Below, one piece after another: positions 1 through 9,761 of a DNA stretch of 64,000 bases. The stretch's first letter is position 1. Each line of letters opens with the position of its first letter. A program made the position numbers and the translations under genes. Source of the stretch: Setoptus koraiensis (Eukaryota; Arthropoda); contig CM106585.1 in the NCBI GenBank assembly GCA_048013815.1, positions 620,001-684,000 of the forward strand, written 5' to 3'. Below the pieces are notes generated by a model, which was not told the origin of the DNA, made no database searches, and worked only from the letters and a program-made list of their open reading frames with translations.

Positions 1-297
1 ATTTATAACAAAGAGTAAACAAGCCAGCGCTGGTAGAGAATCGTCTAGAATCGAAGCCAAAAGTAGCTTAGACATCTGTAGATGACTGAGTCGTGGCGAA
101 GTTCTTGCTGTTCGTCTATCTGGAAAGTGACAAGTCGATGAACAAACTCAATTGAATAAACGACATGTAGAAAAAATGACAACTGCAACAAAATTGAGAG
201 TGATCTCAGTTTTGTTGCAGATCTATTAATTGGTGATCAATCAATTTTAGATTTATTTAATTGAAAATGTCAACATTATTCTCGAAACAGTATCTTT
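1..297. repeat. Segmental duplication, 3' flank of first small secreted gene
   Basis: This flank is strongly similar to 3970-4339, the flank of the fourth small gene. The first 40 bases join a piece resembling 829-849 to a piece resembling 3978 onward, so a recombination junction lies at the window edge and the array probably continues to the left. A minus-strand AATAAA (TTTATT at 252-257) lies about 40 bp beyond the stop of the gene at 298-573. Confidence 0.7.
183..220. repeat. 17-bp stem / 4-nt loop hairpin
   Basis: The arms at 183-199 and 204-220 pair over 17 positions around a GTGA loop, with one T-G wobble on the plus strand. It lies beyond the likely poly(A) signal of the neighbouring gene. 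A diverged copy is at 4225-4262. It is shorter than a usual miRNA precursor. Confidence 0.6.
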
Positions 298-573
298 CTA
301 CCAACTGGTTACTGGCCTGCCATAGTCTTGAAATTCTTCTCTGGCATGCCAGCCGACATAAGTGCCCTGATCTACTCCAGGAACCACTTCCTCTTCCCAT
401 TCCTTTGCGTAATTCTTTCCGTCTTTTCCTGTTGTGTAATCGTCATCATCATCATTTGCATCTCTCCATTTTGTTTTAGTGAATGCGTGATTTTTGTAAG
501 AACCTGCAGAAACTGCGGTGGCGACCATGAGGACCACGAATACAAGAGCTAGAGTAATCTGACTGAAATTCAT
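298..573 (-). CDS. Small secreted acidic peptide, family copy 1
   Basis: A 91-residue protein with a signal peptide (about residues 1-22: MNF, a hydrophobic core, then VSA). The mature part is acidic, with a DDDDD run near residue 45, a TGKDGKNYAKEW segment, and a VDQGTYVGWHAREEF end close to that of copy 4. It has no cysteine after the signal, so disulfide folding is not expected. The ATG at 571-573 is conserved in all four copies. A TATA box lies about 140 bp upstream (714-721). The paralogues are at 1776-2045, 3433-3717 and 4340-4618. I do not recognise the family. A secreted effector or structural peptide is plausible, but nothing in the sequence fixes its job. Confidence 0.72.
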   Translation of the reverse strand: MNFSQITLALVFVVLMVATAVSAGSYKNHAFTKTKWRDANDDDDDYTTGKDGKNYAKEWEEEVVPGVDQGTYVGWHAREEFQDYGRPVTSW

Positions 574-713
574 CGTAATTTTTAGCGAAACTGCTTAATT
601 AGCTATTTATGTGTGGGTAATTGGGTAACGTATAGTATCTCTAAATTGAACTGGATTTGTTGTCTGATGAATCGCTTATTTATTTTGTGTGCTTTTGTGA
701 TAAAAAGCGATCT

Positions 714-721
714 CTTTTATA
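714..721 (-). promoter_or_regulatory. TATA box of small secreted copy 1
   Basis: TATAAAAG on the minus strand, inside a block (roughly 690-740) conserved upstream of copies 2 and 4. Confidence 0.6.
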
Positions 722-1498
722 GTCGGCGTCGACTCGGAACATTCCGAAAAATGGTACCCGAAGTCTAAATTTGGCACTTGGTGACGTTAGCTCGAGGGAA
801 TGCTGCAAATAATAGTCTAGTGTCTAAACTAAGAGTAAACAAGCCAGCGCGCGTGATGTTTCAAAGAATGTTGTTTTCATCACTGTTGCCATACAAAACG
901 CAAGCTGCAGAACGAGTCCCAAAAGAAATGTCAAATCTAAAAACTAAAATATCGCTAAGCGATTCCTATGTTGGATCATGATAGGCCTATCTGAACACTA
1001 TCGATCGCCATCATTATGACACTATACACGTTATTCATGAGTTTATTCATCGATGAATTGTTCATATATTGTTTGTCGCTTTGCGGTGAAAAGAGATACC
1101 TTCGATAGTCGCCGTCGACTTGTGACATTACGAAAAATGGTGCCCGAGGTCCGAAATTGTCTCTTTGTGACTCGAACAGAATAGTAACATTGGTAACATA
1201 GATTCATGCCGGTGAAGGCTGGTTGAGAATCGAAGTCAAAAATAGCTTAGACATCTGTATTTTTTGCTGACATTTGCTATCACTCTTAGTTTTTGTTATT
1301 CTCTTATGCCATGCTGCTGTTACATTCGCCGAAATAGACTCGATTCTGCTTGCTTCTATCCCTAGAAGTGTTAACATGTAATGGATTGAGACCAGCCTGC
1401 TCTTTGGGTTTGTCATTTGGGGTTTTGACTCCTTCCTGTTTCGTGATAGAAGGAAAAAAAACAAATTATCATTCTAATCATGAAAAAATAAAGGAAAA
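722..1498. repeat. Duplicated spacer DNA
   Basis: No gene is supported here. Sub-blocks recur elsewhere: 775-960 resembles 4828-5000; 1020-1260 resembles 3795-4025; 1280-1480 resembles 5380-5590. Short open frames in these blocks do not show codon-like conservation between copies. Confidence 0.65.
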
Positions 1499-1696
1499 AC
1501 TTGGTATCCCCTCAGTCGGTGGACTGAGGCGCAGAGATCGTGGGTCGGAGAGGACCTCTCCGAGAGGTGCTGTTCATTTGCTTCTTCCAAGTCTTCCCTC
1601 ACACTCCCAAATCTCAAGAGACCTAAAGAAAAAGGAAAATTTCAGCTGACGAGAGAAAAGGTGTGAGCGAATTCATGACCGATATCGTGACATTTC
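1499..1696. mobile_element. Dispersed repeat, copy A (right end truncated)
   Basis: Begins with the hairpin CCTCAGTC-GGTG-GACTGAGG, then a CGGAGAGG...CCTCTCCG palindrome, a CTCACACTCCCAAATCTC block, and a TTTCAGCTGACGAG block. It shares this order with 2319-2570 and 20551-20794 but lacks their last segment. It has no coding capacity. It is probably a non-autonomous transposon; the class is not determined. Confidence 0.6.
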
Positions 1697-1775
1697 AACT
1701 GATTGATTTATTTTGGAAAAAAAATCAAAATTAGGATACAGTTAGACAAAAAAAAACCATTCGAAATCAATGTGA

Positions 1776-2045
1776 TCACCAATGTGTAATTGGCCCACCT
1801 CGGTCTTGGTTTCGATCGCTGTCATAGTAAGGGCCATCAACGCCCTTTGCGAGCCATTGCCCCGGATGGAGACTCTCTTTTGCGTAAATCTTTCCGTCTA
1901 TCCCTGTTACGTAATCGTCATCATCATCAGTATCATCTCTCCATTTTGTTTTAATGAATGCGAGATTCTCAGAAACTGCAGAAACTGCGGTGGCGACCAT
2001 GAGGGCCACGAATACGAGAGCTAGAGTAATATGACTGAAATTCAT
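1776..2045 (-). CDS. Small secreted acidic peptide, family copy 2
   Basis: An 89-residue protein with the same signal peptide as copies 1 and 4 (MNFSHITLALVF...VSA), an acidic TDDDDDY stretch and a TGIDGKIYAKES segment. The C-terminal half is diverged: the EEEVVPGVDQG segment of copies 1 and 4 is replaced by a LHPGQWLAKGVDGPYYDS sequence ending in PITHW. The ATG at 2043-2045 and the promoter at 2174-2181 are conserved. The signal peptide is more conserved than the mature region, which fits a fast-evolving secreted peptide. Function unknown. Confidence 0.7.
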   Translation of the reverse strand: MNFSHITLALVFVALMVATAVSAVSENLAFIKTKWRDDTDDDDDYVTGIDGKIYAKESLHPGQWLAKGVDGPYYDSDRNQDRGGPITHW

Positions 2046-2173
2046 CGTAATTTTTAGCGCTACTTCTTGAGTAGGTATTTATGTGTGTTTAATTAAGTAA
2101 CTAAATTGAACTGGATTTGTTGTCTGATGAATCGCTTATTTATTTTGTGTGCTTTTGTGATAAAAGGGGATCT

Positions 2174-2181
2174 CTTTTATA
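2174..2181 (-). promoter_or_regulatory. TATA box of small secreted copy 2
   Basis: TATAAAAG on the minus strand in the promoter block shared with 714-721 and 4767-4774. Confidence 0.55.
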
Positions 2182-2318
2182 GTCGGCATATGTACATTTC
2201 AAAAAATGGTACCCGAAGTCTAAATTTGGCACTTTGTGACGTTTGATCGAGGGAATTCTGCTCGTCTCCTGCTTGGTGGTAGAAGAAAAAACAAATTATC
2301 ATTAGAATCCTGAAAAAA

Positions 2319-2570
2319 GTCGGTGGACTGAGGCGCGGAGATTGTAGTTCGGAGAGGATCTCTCCGAGAGGTGCTGTTCAGTTGCTTCTCCCAAGTCCTC
2401 CCAGGTCCTCCCTCACACTCCCAAATCTCAAGAGAACTGAAGAAAAAGGAAAATTTCAGCTGACGAGAAAAAAGGTGTGAGCGATCTCGTGACCAATATC
2501 GTGACCGCTATCGTGACATTTCTCCTTATTAAAAGTTAAAAGATCTACGTACGTAACCTCCCTACGATCT
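2319..2570. mobile_element. Dispersed repeat, copy B, with matching empty site
   Basis: It has the same block order as copies A and C and ends in CCTCCCTACGATCT. An inverted match to that end (AGATTGTAG) lies near the left side. The flanks correspond to continuous sequence at about 5600-5640 beside the intact lipase gene, so the paralogous locus acts as an empty site and shows this is an insertion. Confidence 0.6.
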
Positions 2571-2608
2571 AAAATACTTATGAGGAAATAGTGTGTTCAA
2601 CAGGTTAC

Positions 2609-2773
2609 TCACTTGTAGTCTATGTTGCTCATGTAGTTAATTCTGGGGTTTTTGATTTTGGTGGGATCTATGCCATCCAACGAAAGCATGGTACCTTTGG
2701 TGATCTTTCGCACCTTGTTGGCAGTGGTCAACAAAAGTGTATGTCATATGGACGCGAGGTATCATCGTGGTCA
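2609..2773 (-). pseudogene. Lipase 3'-end fragment (PLAT region)
   Basis: The antisense strand encodes a near copy of the last ~45 codons of the lipase at 5667-8759, including the same ending (YMSNIDYK, then stop). After this the match jumps about 120 bp upstream in the parent (GACGCGAGGTATC block, about 5875) and stops. The fragment therefore has an internal deletion and no upstream exons. It arrived with the duplicated spacer around it. Confidence 0.75.
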
Positions 2774-3360
2774 AGACTATCTGCCTGAGTATCATGACTT
2801 GTTGAAAGTCACCACTTGGTAGCTGGTGATTCGCTTAACAAGCTTGCCAGTGCAATCGATGTAAAGTTTTTAGCTGAACAAAATAGCTGTGAGTCGATAG
2901 AACAATCACGTAACGACGAACAAATGGACATACAATTTGATTGCACACAAAATCTTTGACTCCTAAAAGGCACCTGGCTTTATTCTATTTTCAACTGATT
3001 GATTTCTTTTGGAAAAAAATCAAAATAGACTAAAATATCGCTAAGCGATTGCTATGTTGGATCATGATGGTGGCCCATCTGAACACTATCGATAACCAAC
3101 ATCAACCAACATAGAGATTTGGAACGCTCCAATCATAGCGATCAAAACTCTTTTCTGAAGGGCGGCTGCTAATATAGGGTGTTCTAAGCTAGAACTTCGA
3201 ACTGACGAACTTTTTCTTGAATAACTTCCGATCCCTCAGCAGGCACTTTACCTTTTTTCAGAGAATATTAGTTGTAGGTAATAGGTTTACTAGAATTCTA
3301 TCATTAGGTGTACCAAATTTAGTCTTCGGGTACTATTTTATGGAATGTTCCACGTCGACA
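2774..3360. repeat. Spacer with duplicated blocks
   Basis: No gene is supported. 3030-3180 resembles 955-1020 and 5030-5150. 2991-3027 repeats a block that follows repeat copy A (about 1696-1730). Confidence 0.5.
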
Positions 3361-3365
3361 CTGAC

Positions 3366-3370
3366 TATAA
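3366..3370 (+). promoter_or_regulatory. TATA box of small secreted copy 3
   Basis: TATAA about 67 bp upstream of the ATG. The following bases (AAAAGCACACACAATAAATAAGC) match the minus-strand leaders of copies 1 and 2, but an ~80-bp leader segment found in those copies is missing here. Confidence 0.45.
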
Positions 3371-3432
3371 CAGATATCGCTCTTTAGCACAAAAGCACAC
3401 ACAATAAATAAGCAGTAGAGCTAAAAATTGCG

Positions 3433-3717
3433 ATGAATTTTCGTCGTATTGCCTTAGCTCTTGTATTCGCGGTCCTCATGGTCGCCACAACAGTTTCTGT
3501 AGGTTTTGAGAGATCAAAATGGGTAGAAGCAGAGTATGATGCTCACGATAATTCGAGAGGCGATGAGGGAAAACAGGAATGGTCGGCGGATGTCGCTTCT
3601 GAAGTCCAGCAGGACTCGTATGTCGCTCACTCGCGCGTAACCGAGGCAGAGGGACGCCATCAACTAAATGGCAAAAAAAAATATTGTTTCGAGATTAATG
3701 TTGCCATTTTCTTTTGA
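3433..3717 (+). CDS. Small secreted peptide, family copy 3 (inverted, stop lost)
   Basis: A 94-residue protein, on the opposite strand to its three paralogues. The signal peptide is conserved (MNF, ALALVF, LMVATTVS). The mature region is diverged and has lost the DDDDD run. The last ~20 residues (after about GRHQLNG) correspond to the 3' UTR of copy 1: the DNA encoding YCFEINVAIF aligns with bases after the TAG of copy 1. The ancestral stop region TGGTAG has become TGGCAA, so translation runs on to a later TGA. It is either a live divergent peptide or a decaying copy; the open frame favours the former only weakly. Confidence 0.55.
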   Translation: MNFRRIALALVFAVLMVATTVSVGFERSKWVEAEYDAHDNSRGDEGKQEWSADVASEVQQDSYVAHSRVTEAEGRHQLNGKKKYCFEINVAIFF

Positions 3718-3794
3718 TCGAGATGAAGTTGATAAACGTAGAAAGCAAACCGAAATTCGTGCATAGAAAAAATGCAATTATTGAAGCTGTTATT

Positions 3795-4339
3795 TATTCA
3801 ATTGAGTTCATTCATCGATAAATTGTTCATTCACTGTTTGTCGCTTCGCGGTGAAAAGGGATACCCCATATAGTCACCGTCGACTTGTGACATTACGAAA
3901 AATGGTGCCCAAGGTCCGAAATTTACTCTATGTGACTCTAACAGAATAGCGACATTGGTAACCCACGCCGGTGAAGGCTGGTAGAGAATCGTCTGGAATC
4001 GAAGTCAAAAATAGCTTAGACATCTGTAAATGACTGAGTTGTGGCGAAGTTTTCACTGTTCGTCCCTCTGGAAAGTGACAAGTCGTGCAGCTCAATTCGC
4101 CTCGACGTTTTATGCTAGGAGTTTCAATTCGACACAATAAATAAAAAGAATCCACGTTATTGTCGACGATTCATCGACGATGAACAAACCCAATTAAATA
4201 AACGACATTTAGAAAAAATGACAACTGCAACAAAATCGAGAGTGATCTCAGTTTTGTTGTAGATCTATTAATTGGTGAACAATCAATTTTAGATTTATTT
4301 AATTGAAAATGTCAACATTATTCTCGAAACAATATCTTT
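3795..4339. repeat. Duplicated spacer and 3' flank of copy 4
   Basis: 3795-4025 matches 1020-1260 and 3970-4339 matches the window start. A minus-strand AATAAA (TTTATT) lies at 4294-4299, about 40 bp beyond the stop of the gene at 4340-4618. A short open frame on the minus strand (3928-4155) is not supported as a gene. Confidence 0.6.
4225..4262. repeat. Second copy of the 17-bp hairpin
   Basis: Arms at 4225-4241 and 4246-4262 around GTGA. It is the paralogue of 183-220, with one extra mismatch and one extra wobble. Confidence 0.5.
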
Positions 4340-4618
4340 TTACCAACGTTGGACTACTGGCGTGCCATAGTCTCTAAATTCGTCTCTGGCATGCCAGCCG
4401 ACATAACTGCCCTGGTCTACTCCAGGAACCACTTCCTCTTCCCATTCCTTTGCGTATTTACTTCCGCTTTTTCCTGTTACGAAATCTTCATCATCATCAT
4501 TTGCGTCTCTCCATTTTGTTTTCATGAATGCGAGATTCTTGTAAGAACCTGCAGAAACTGCGGTGGCGACCATGAGGACCACGAATACAAGAGCTAGAGT
4601 AAAATGACTGAAATTCAT
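4340..4618 (-). CDS. Small secreted acidic peptide, family copy 4
   Basis: A 92-residue protein, the closest relative of copy 1. It has the same signal peptide, KTKWRDANDDDEDF, a TGKSGSKYAKEWEEEVVPG segment and a GWHARDEFRDYG end. The acidic run is DDDED in place of DDDDD. Start ATG at 4616-4618; TATA box at 4767-4774. Copies 1 and 4 sit in long matching flanks on both sides, so they are products of one segmental duplication of at least ~1 kb. Function unknown. Confidence 0.72.
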   Translation of the reverse strand: MNFSHFTLALVFVVLMVATAVSAGSYKNLAFMKTKWRDANDDDEDFVTGKSGSKYAKEWEEEVVPGVDQGSYVGWHARDEFRDYGTPVVQRW

Positions 4619-4766
4619 CGTAATTTTTAGCGCTACTGCTTATTTAGTTAATTAGCTATTTGTGTGTGTTTAATTGGGTAACGTATAGTATCTCTAAATT
4701 GAACTAGATTTATTGGCTTGTGAATCGCTTATTTATTGTTCGTGTTCTTGTGATAAAAAGTGATCT

Positions 4767-4774
4767 CTTTTATA
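4767..4774 (-). promoter_or_regulatory. TATA box of small secreted copy 4
   Basis: TATAAAAG on the minus strand, in the shared promoter block. Confidence 0.6.
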
Positions 4775-5666
4775 GTCGGCGTCGATTTGGAACATTCCGA
4801 AAAATGGTACCTGAAGTCTAAATTTGGGACTTGGTGACGTTAGCTCGAGGGAATACTGCAAATAATAGTCTAGTGTCTAGACTGAGGGTAAACAAGCCAG
4901 CGCACCTGATGCTTCAAAGAATGTTGTTTTCATCACTGTTGCCGTACCGAACTCAAGCTGCAGAACAAGTCCCAAAAGAAATGCCAAATTTCAAAACTTC
5001 AAAATATTGCTGATCGAGCGAAAAATAAACCCTGAGTCATGATAGTGGCCTATCTAAAACCATCTATAACTAACACCAACCAATATAGAATATCGATTTG
5101 GAACGCTTCGACCATAGCGACTAAAGAAGTCCTTCTTTCTGAAGGTCAGAAATGATAGTCTCAAAGTTGAACAAATGCAGTCTTTATCATGTGTGTACAT
5201 TTTTATCTTCGATTGTTTGAATTTCAATGTATGCATCGCCAATTGGTGGACATTTTCTAAACATCAATGTTTACTCGATATTGATTTCAAGAACGACTGA
5301 GAAGTTGTCGATTTGCTTGTCAAATGGTCTTAGTTTCTTCATCTCAACAATATTGAACTCGACTCCAAATGAGCATGTCGCTATCACTCTTAATTTTTGC
5401 TATTCTCTCATGCCAAGCCGCTATTACATTCGCCGAAATAGACTCGATTCTGCTTGATTTTGTCCTTAGAAGTGTTAACATGCAATGGATTGAGACCAGT
5501 TTGCTCTTTGGGTTTGTCATTGGTGGTTTTGACGACACATAACACTGACGAATACTCTAATCGTTTCCTGTTTCGTGATAGAAGAAAAAAAAGACAAATT
5601 ATCATTAGAATCATGAAAAAAAAAATGATGAATACTTGTGAAGAGTTAGTGTGTTCAACAGGTTAC
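4775..5666. repeat. Duplicated spacer downstream of the lipase
   Basis: No gene is supported. 4828-5000 matches 775-960, 5030-5150 matches 3030-3180, and 5380-5590 matches 1280-1480. 5600-5640 is the uninterrupted counterpart of the site that holds repeat copy B. Confidence 0.55.
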
Positions 5667-8600
5667 TCACTTGTAGTCTATGTTGCTCATGTAGTTAATT
5701 CTGAGGTTTTTGATTTTGGTGGGATCTACACCATCCAACGAAAGCATGGTACCTTTGGTGATCTTTCGCACCTTGTTGGCAGTGGTCAACAGAAGTGTAT
5801 ATCTCAGATCGTTAACCTTGTAGCCGAATTCTTCGGTCGAAAGCGAATTCTTGTCAGTCCTAACAGCTTCAGATAGACGCGAGGTATCGTCGTTGTCTTT
5901 GCGATCCGCATCGGATGCCCGAATGTCTTGCAACACTAGCGACAATTGAGGTTTCAATGGTGTATCAAATGGCGAATGCAAGTCCATTATTATTTGATAT
6001 TGATAATTACAGTACGGTTGCGTATCGCCCGTCCTCAAGAACATTCTCATTTTGCCATCGGGTCTCTTCTCGGCGCCCTCAACGTTTGGCTCGTTGCCGT
6101 CCGGTTTAACCAAACCCTGTTGATGGTTGTTATTATTATTATGATTGTAGTTGTTGTTTTGGTGTTGATTGTTGTTTTGGTGTTGATTGTTGTTTTGGTG
6201 TTGATTGTTGTTTTGGTGTTGATTGTTGTTTTGGTGTTGATTGTTGTTTTGGTGTTGATTGTTGTTTGGACGATGGCCATCGGATAGGCCGGTCTGTTTA
6301 AGAAAGTTACCACCGTTGTTGTTGCTGTTCTGATTATTATTCTCGTAGCTGTTTTGCATGGTGGACTCGAGCTGGCTCTGATGATTGGACGGCTTCAGTA
6401 CCGATGACATAGTTGAGCTAGCCGGTTTCAAAATTGCAGCCGCGGCCGGTTTCAGTATCGATGAAATTAAGTCGCGCTTGCCTATGATCCGTCTAGTACC
6501 TCCTTGATACCCTTGTCCTTGGTATCCGTATCCGTGCCCATGATTGTTTTCGTTGGACGACGGGCCGTAGTTGGACTGATCGCCGTAATTGGAGTTGCTG
6601 CCATTACTCTCGTTGTCGTAATTACTGCTCGATCCCGAGTGGCCGCCCTGCTGACCATTGTTGTTATGACCATAGCCATGATTTTGGTATCCGTTGTTTT
6701 GGTAGTCGTGATTATTTCCCGATCCCGAGTGACCGTAGCCGTGGTTTTGGTTGCCGTTATTGCTGGAGCCCCAGTTACCGCTCGAGCTCGACTGGCCGTG
6801 GTTGTTGTGCTGGCCATAGTTGTTGTGCTGGCCATTAGTGTTGTGCTGACCATTAATGTTGTGGCCAGAGCCCTGATTTTGGTAGCCGTTATTCTGGTAT
6901 TCGTGATTGCTTCCCGATCCCGAGTGGCCGTAGCCGTGATTTTGGCTGTCGTAACTGTTTGAGCCGGACCCATAGTTGCCATGGCCCTGATTATGGCCAG
7001 AGTTTCCGGTAGCTTTTGCGGTCTTGTTAGGATATTGCCAGTTGAGGCCAACCAATAGACATTGACTGTTGTTTTCGTCACAGTATCCACAGTGGCCGTG
7101 CTTGTAGTTTTCCCAGCTATCACACTCGTAGGCCACCATTTGACAATCGTTGTCATCATTGTCGCCCTGACCCTGATGATGTCTGTAGGCCATGAGCATG
7201 GGAGCTCGGGAATGACTGCACGCAATGGCGCCACCATCGCCACCCTCTGACAGTGCCCATGAATGAAGAAAAGATAAATCAGAAGCGTATATTAGTTTGA
7301 AATCAGGTTAGATCTAGATTGATTTTGAATATCAGCAGTTACGACTAAAGTGTGTGTGCGTACCTAGCGTGAGTGTCTCCAACGATTTGATTATACCCGT
7401 CACCCCGTGTGTGCAACCCGGCTGGCTTGCGCCACCCTCCACAAATACCGAATATTGACCAAGATTTGCGTCGAGACCCAAAAGTTCCGAATTGGTCACC
7501 ACAGTGATCACCTCCTCAGCGTCAGTGGGCGCCAGCCGTTTGTTTGCCGGGTAGATATTACTTAGGTAGCCCAGTTTACCAAACAGGGTACCGAAGCACG
7601 GGCCGGCCGGATCAAGACCGTAGATGCGCCCGATGCGACTTTTGGTGTTTTTGGCTGTAAAACCGGCCACGTGACTGCCCAGCGAATGACCGACAAGCTG
7701 AATTTGGCGCGAATCAACGCCCAGCTCGTCTACAAGACGATCGATGAATTTTACTAGGTATGCGGCCACAATGGGCACGTTGGCGGTGGCTCGCAAATAA
7801 TTTATGCTACGCGCGCCAAAGTGCCAATTTACGACGAACAAATTCTGGCTTGCCAATTGTTTGTTGGGATTCTTGCGCTCATTAATTGTATAAATGTCAA
7901 CAATTCCCGTCATCCAAGCCTGAAGGGGATATCCACTTGTGAATCCGTGGATGAGAAACGTACTGGGTGCCCGCGGATTGAAGCCCTGCTCTCGCAAAGC
8001 GTCCAAGCTGACATTGTCTACGTTGAAACGAAACTCATTGAGAGTAGTCTCGCCGACGGCCGATCGGAGCATCTCCTCTGAACGGGGCCTCTGGCTGGTG
8101 CGTCTACTGTCACCTGACTGATATTGGTTGTGTCTGCCACCGCCGTAATTGCTCTGGTTTGGTCTGTTGTGATTGGGACGCCCGGTAGAGTAACCGTTGT
8201 AGTCGTTGTTGTTTTGGTTGCTGCCGAAGTTGTTGTGATTTTGTTGGTTGTGGTTTGGGCGAGGCGACGACGAATAGTTGTTGTCGTTTTTGTTGCGATC
8301 CTGATAATAGCCGTCAGTGTCTTGGTTGTTGCGGTCATTGTTGTTGCGGTCATTGTTGTCGCGTTCGTTGTTGCGTTCGTTGTTGCGGTCGTTGTTGCGG
8401 TCGTTGTTGCGGTCGTTGTTGCGGTCGTTGTTGCGGTCGTTGTTGCGGTCGTTGTTGTAGTTTGACTGGCCTGATTGGTCGTTGATGCTGGTTTCACGCG
8501 TAAGCCTTGTCGATATGAATATCATTTCTGGCGAAACGGCCGCCTGGTCAGATGACAAAATGGGCGCACCGCAAACCGGTGCCGATTCCGGAACTATGCT

Positions 8601-8759
8601 TTGAGCGGCGCCAATGCCGCCGGTTGTCAATTTGTTAAATACATCCTTCACCGCGTTCACCAGTTGCGCCTCAGTTGCGGAAAATTGTCCGCAGATACAA
8701 ACGAATGAGATCACCAGTAGGCCTAGTGAGGCACTTGTGAGCAATTTCCTAGATTTCAT
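5667..8759 (-). CDS. Secreted pancreatic-lipase-family lipase with low-complexity insertions
   Basis: Two exons, 8759-7364 and 7246-5667, are joined by a 117-bp GT-AG intron, giving 991 residues. The join restores the lipase motif ACSHSRAP. A signal peptide covers about residues 1-31. The catalytic triad is visible: Ser359 in GHSLG, Asp383 in GLDPAGP, and His477 in CSHSRAP, encoded by the second exon. A C-terminal PLAT-like region covers the last ~130 residues. Two insertions are unusual: an NDRN-repeat stretch at about residues 100-215 before the alpha/beta-hydrolase core, and a Gly/Asn/His/Gln region of more than 250 residues between the catalytic and PLAT parts. Neutral lipase, phospholipase or egg/cuticle roles are possible. 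A broken copy of its 3' end lies at 2609-2773. Confidence 0.88.
6151..6264 (-). repeat. 18-bp tandem repeat encoding QHQNNN x6
   Basis: Six nearly identical 18-bp units inside the lipase coding region. Their uniformity suggests recent expansion by slippage or unequal exchange. Confidence 0.8.
8364..8457 (-). repeat. 12-bp tandem repeat encoding NDRN
   Basis: Repeated 12-bp units (GTTGTTGCGGTC on the plus strand) inside the lipase N-terminal insertion. They encode alternating Asn-Asn and Asp/Glu-Arg pairs. Confidence 0.75.
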
Positions 8760-8828
8760 GTTGGCACTATTAATGATTGATATTTTCTTTGCTTGTTGTT
8801 GTGACTATCGATTGAACTAACTAGGATT

Positions 8829-8836
8829 ATTTTATA
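8829..8836 (-). promoter_or_regulatory. Likely TATA box of the lipase
   Basis: TATAAAAT on the minus strand, about 70 bp upstream of the ATG at 8757-8759. Confidence 0.5.
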
Positions 8837-9761
8837 TGTTCGGTGGAAACTGAATTTATAACTAATAGTCGAGATGAGAATGTGAAAAATGTGAGAAATG
8901 CTAAAAATGAAAATGTGAACTTGAACTTTAATCGGTGTGTGACCTCTGGTTTGAACTTGACAAACGTGAGCGATTGATTAAATGACCGTCTCAAAACAAA
9001 CACATTTTATATACGAGCGAGATTGTTAGATTTAAAGTTACTCTGTTGCTACGATGCAGCAATGAACTAATAAAACTACAGATACAAATTGTAAATAATT
9101 AAAAGGGATGCCTACTCTCTACTCACACTACACAACTACCAACCGCAATAAACAAAGAAAACTCTGCACCAAGGCAGCACAAGGAAAGATACTGACTCAA
9201 CTATCAATTTTAGCAAGCTAGCTAGAGTTGTTTAGATAGTGGGCGTAAAGCAGATCGGACGACGGTTGGTTGTGGCAACCTGTTTGATTAGCATATGTGT
9301 GTGGCCTTACAATGTTATCAAGGGTCTGATACGATGAAACGACGGGCTGCTCATATCGATTGTGAGGGTTCTAGAGTGTAGATACAGCACACACAGCATA
9401 CATAGTAATTGGTAGTAGTTGCTCTGTAGCAAAGGGCATTACATTTGCAAAAGTTGTTGTTGTTGTTTTAATCAAGATTTCTTCATTTGAATACTGGCAA
9501 ACACTGTTTGCCAAATGATGATAATAGCTGCTAATAGCTGTGATGTTAGAAATATAAAAAGATCTCTAAAGTATGCGGATGTGAGTGTTGGGGGATACAG
9601 ATGGAGATTGCAAAAGACTGACTACCACCAGCCGTGTTCACGACACATGTAATTGCCAGCGACTACGTGCCTGTTTGCAGCAACAATGCGGAAGAGTAGC
9701 CACCACAATAATCTGATAATAATTATCTCATGAGTGGAAGAGCTTTCTATTGCCTATACAT
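8837..9761. other. Intergenic region upstream of the lipase
   Basis: AT-rich DNA without a supported gene. A short GTT run lies near 9453-9467. I see no transposon ends. Confidence 0.4.

Noticed and set aside
778-5013. Paired ~60-codon frames at 778-981 and 4831-5013
   Set aside because: Both begin without ATG and lie in duplicated promoter-flank DNA; differences between copies do not favour silent sites.
5454-5876. Plus-strand 140-codon frame repeated in part at 2591-2788
   Set aside because: It is antisense to the lipase 3' end; its recurrence is explained by the lipase pseudogene fragment.
6504-6962. Plus-strand 152-codon hydrophobic frame
   Set aside because: Antisense of the Gly/Asn/His-rich lipase region; periodic composition only, no family features.
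8124-8465. Long plus-strand frame of Val/Ile repeats across the lipase insertion
   Set aside because: It is the antisense of the NDRN repeat. The lipase on the minus strand explains the region with a signal peptide and catalytic motifs.
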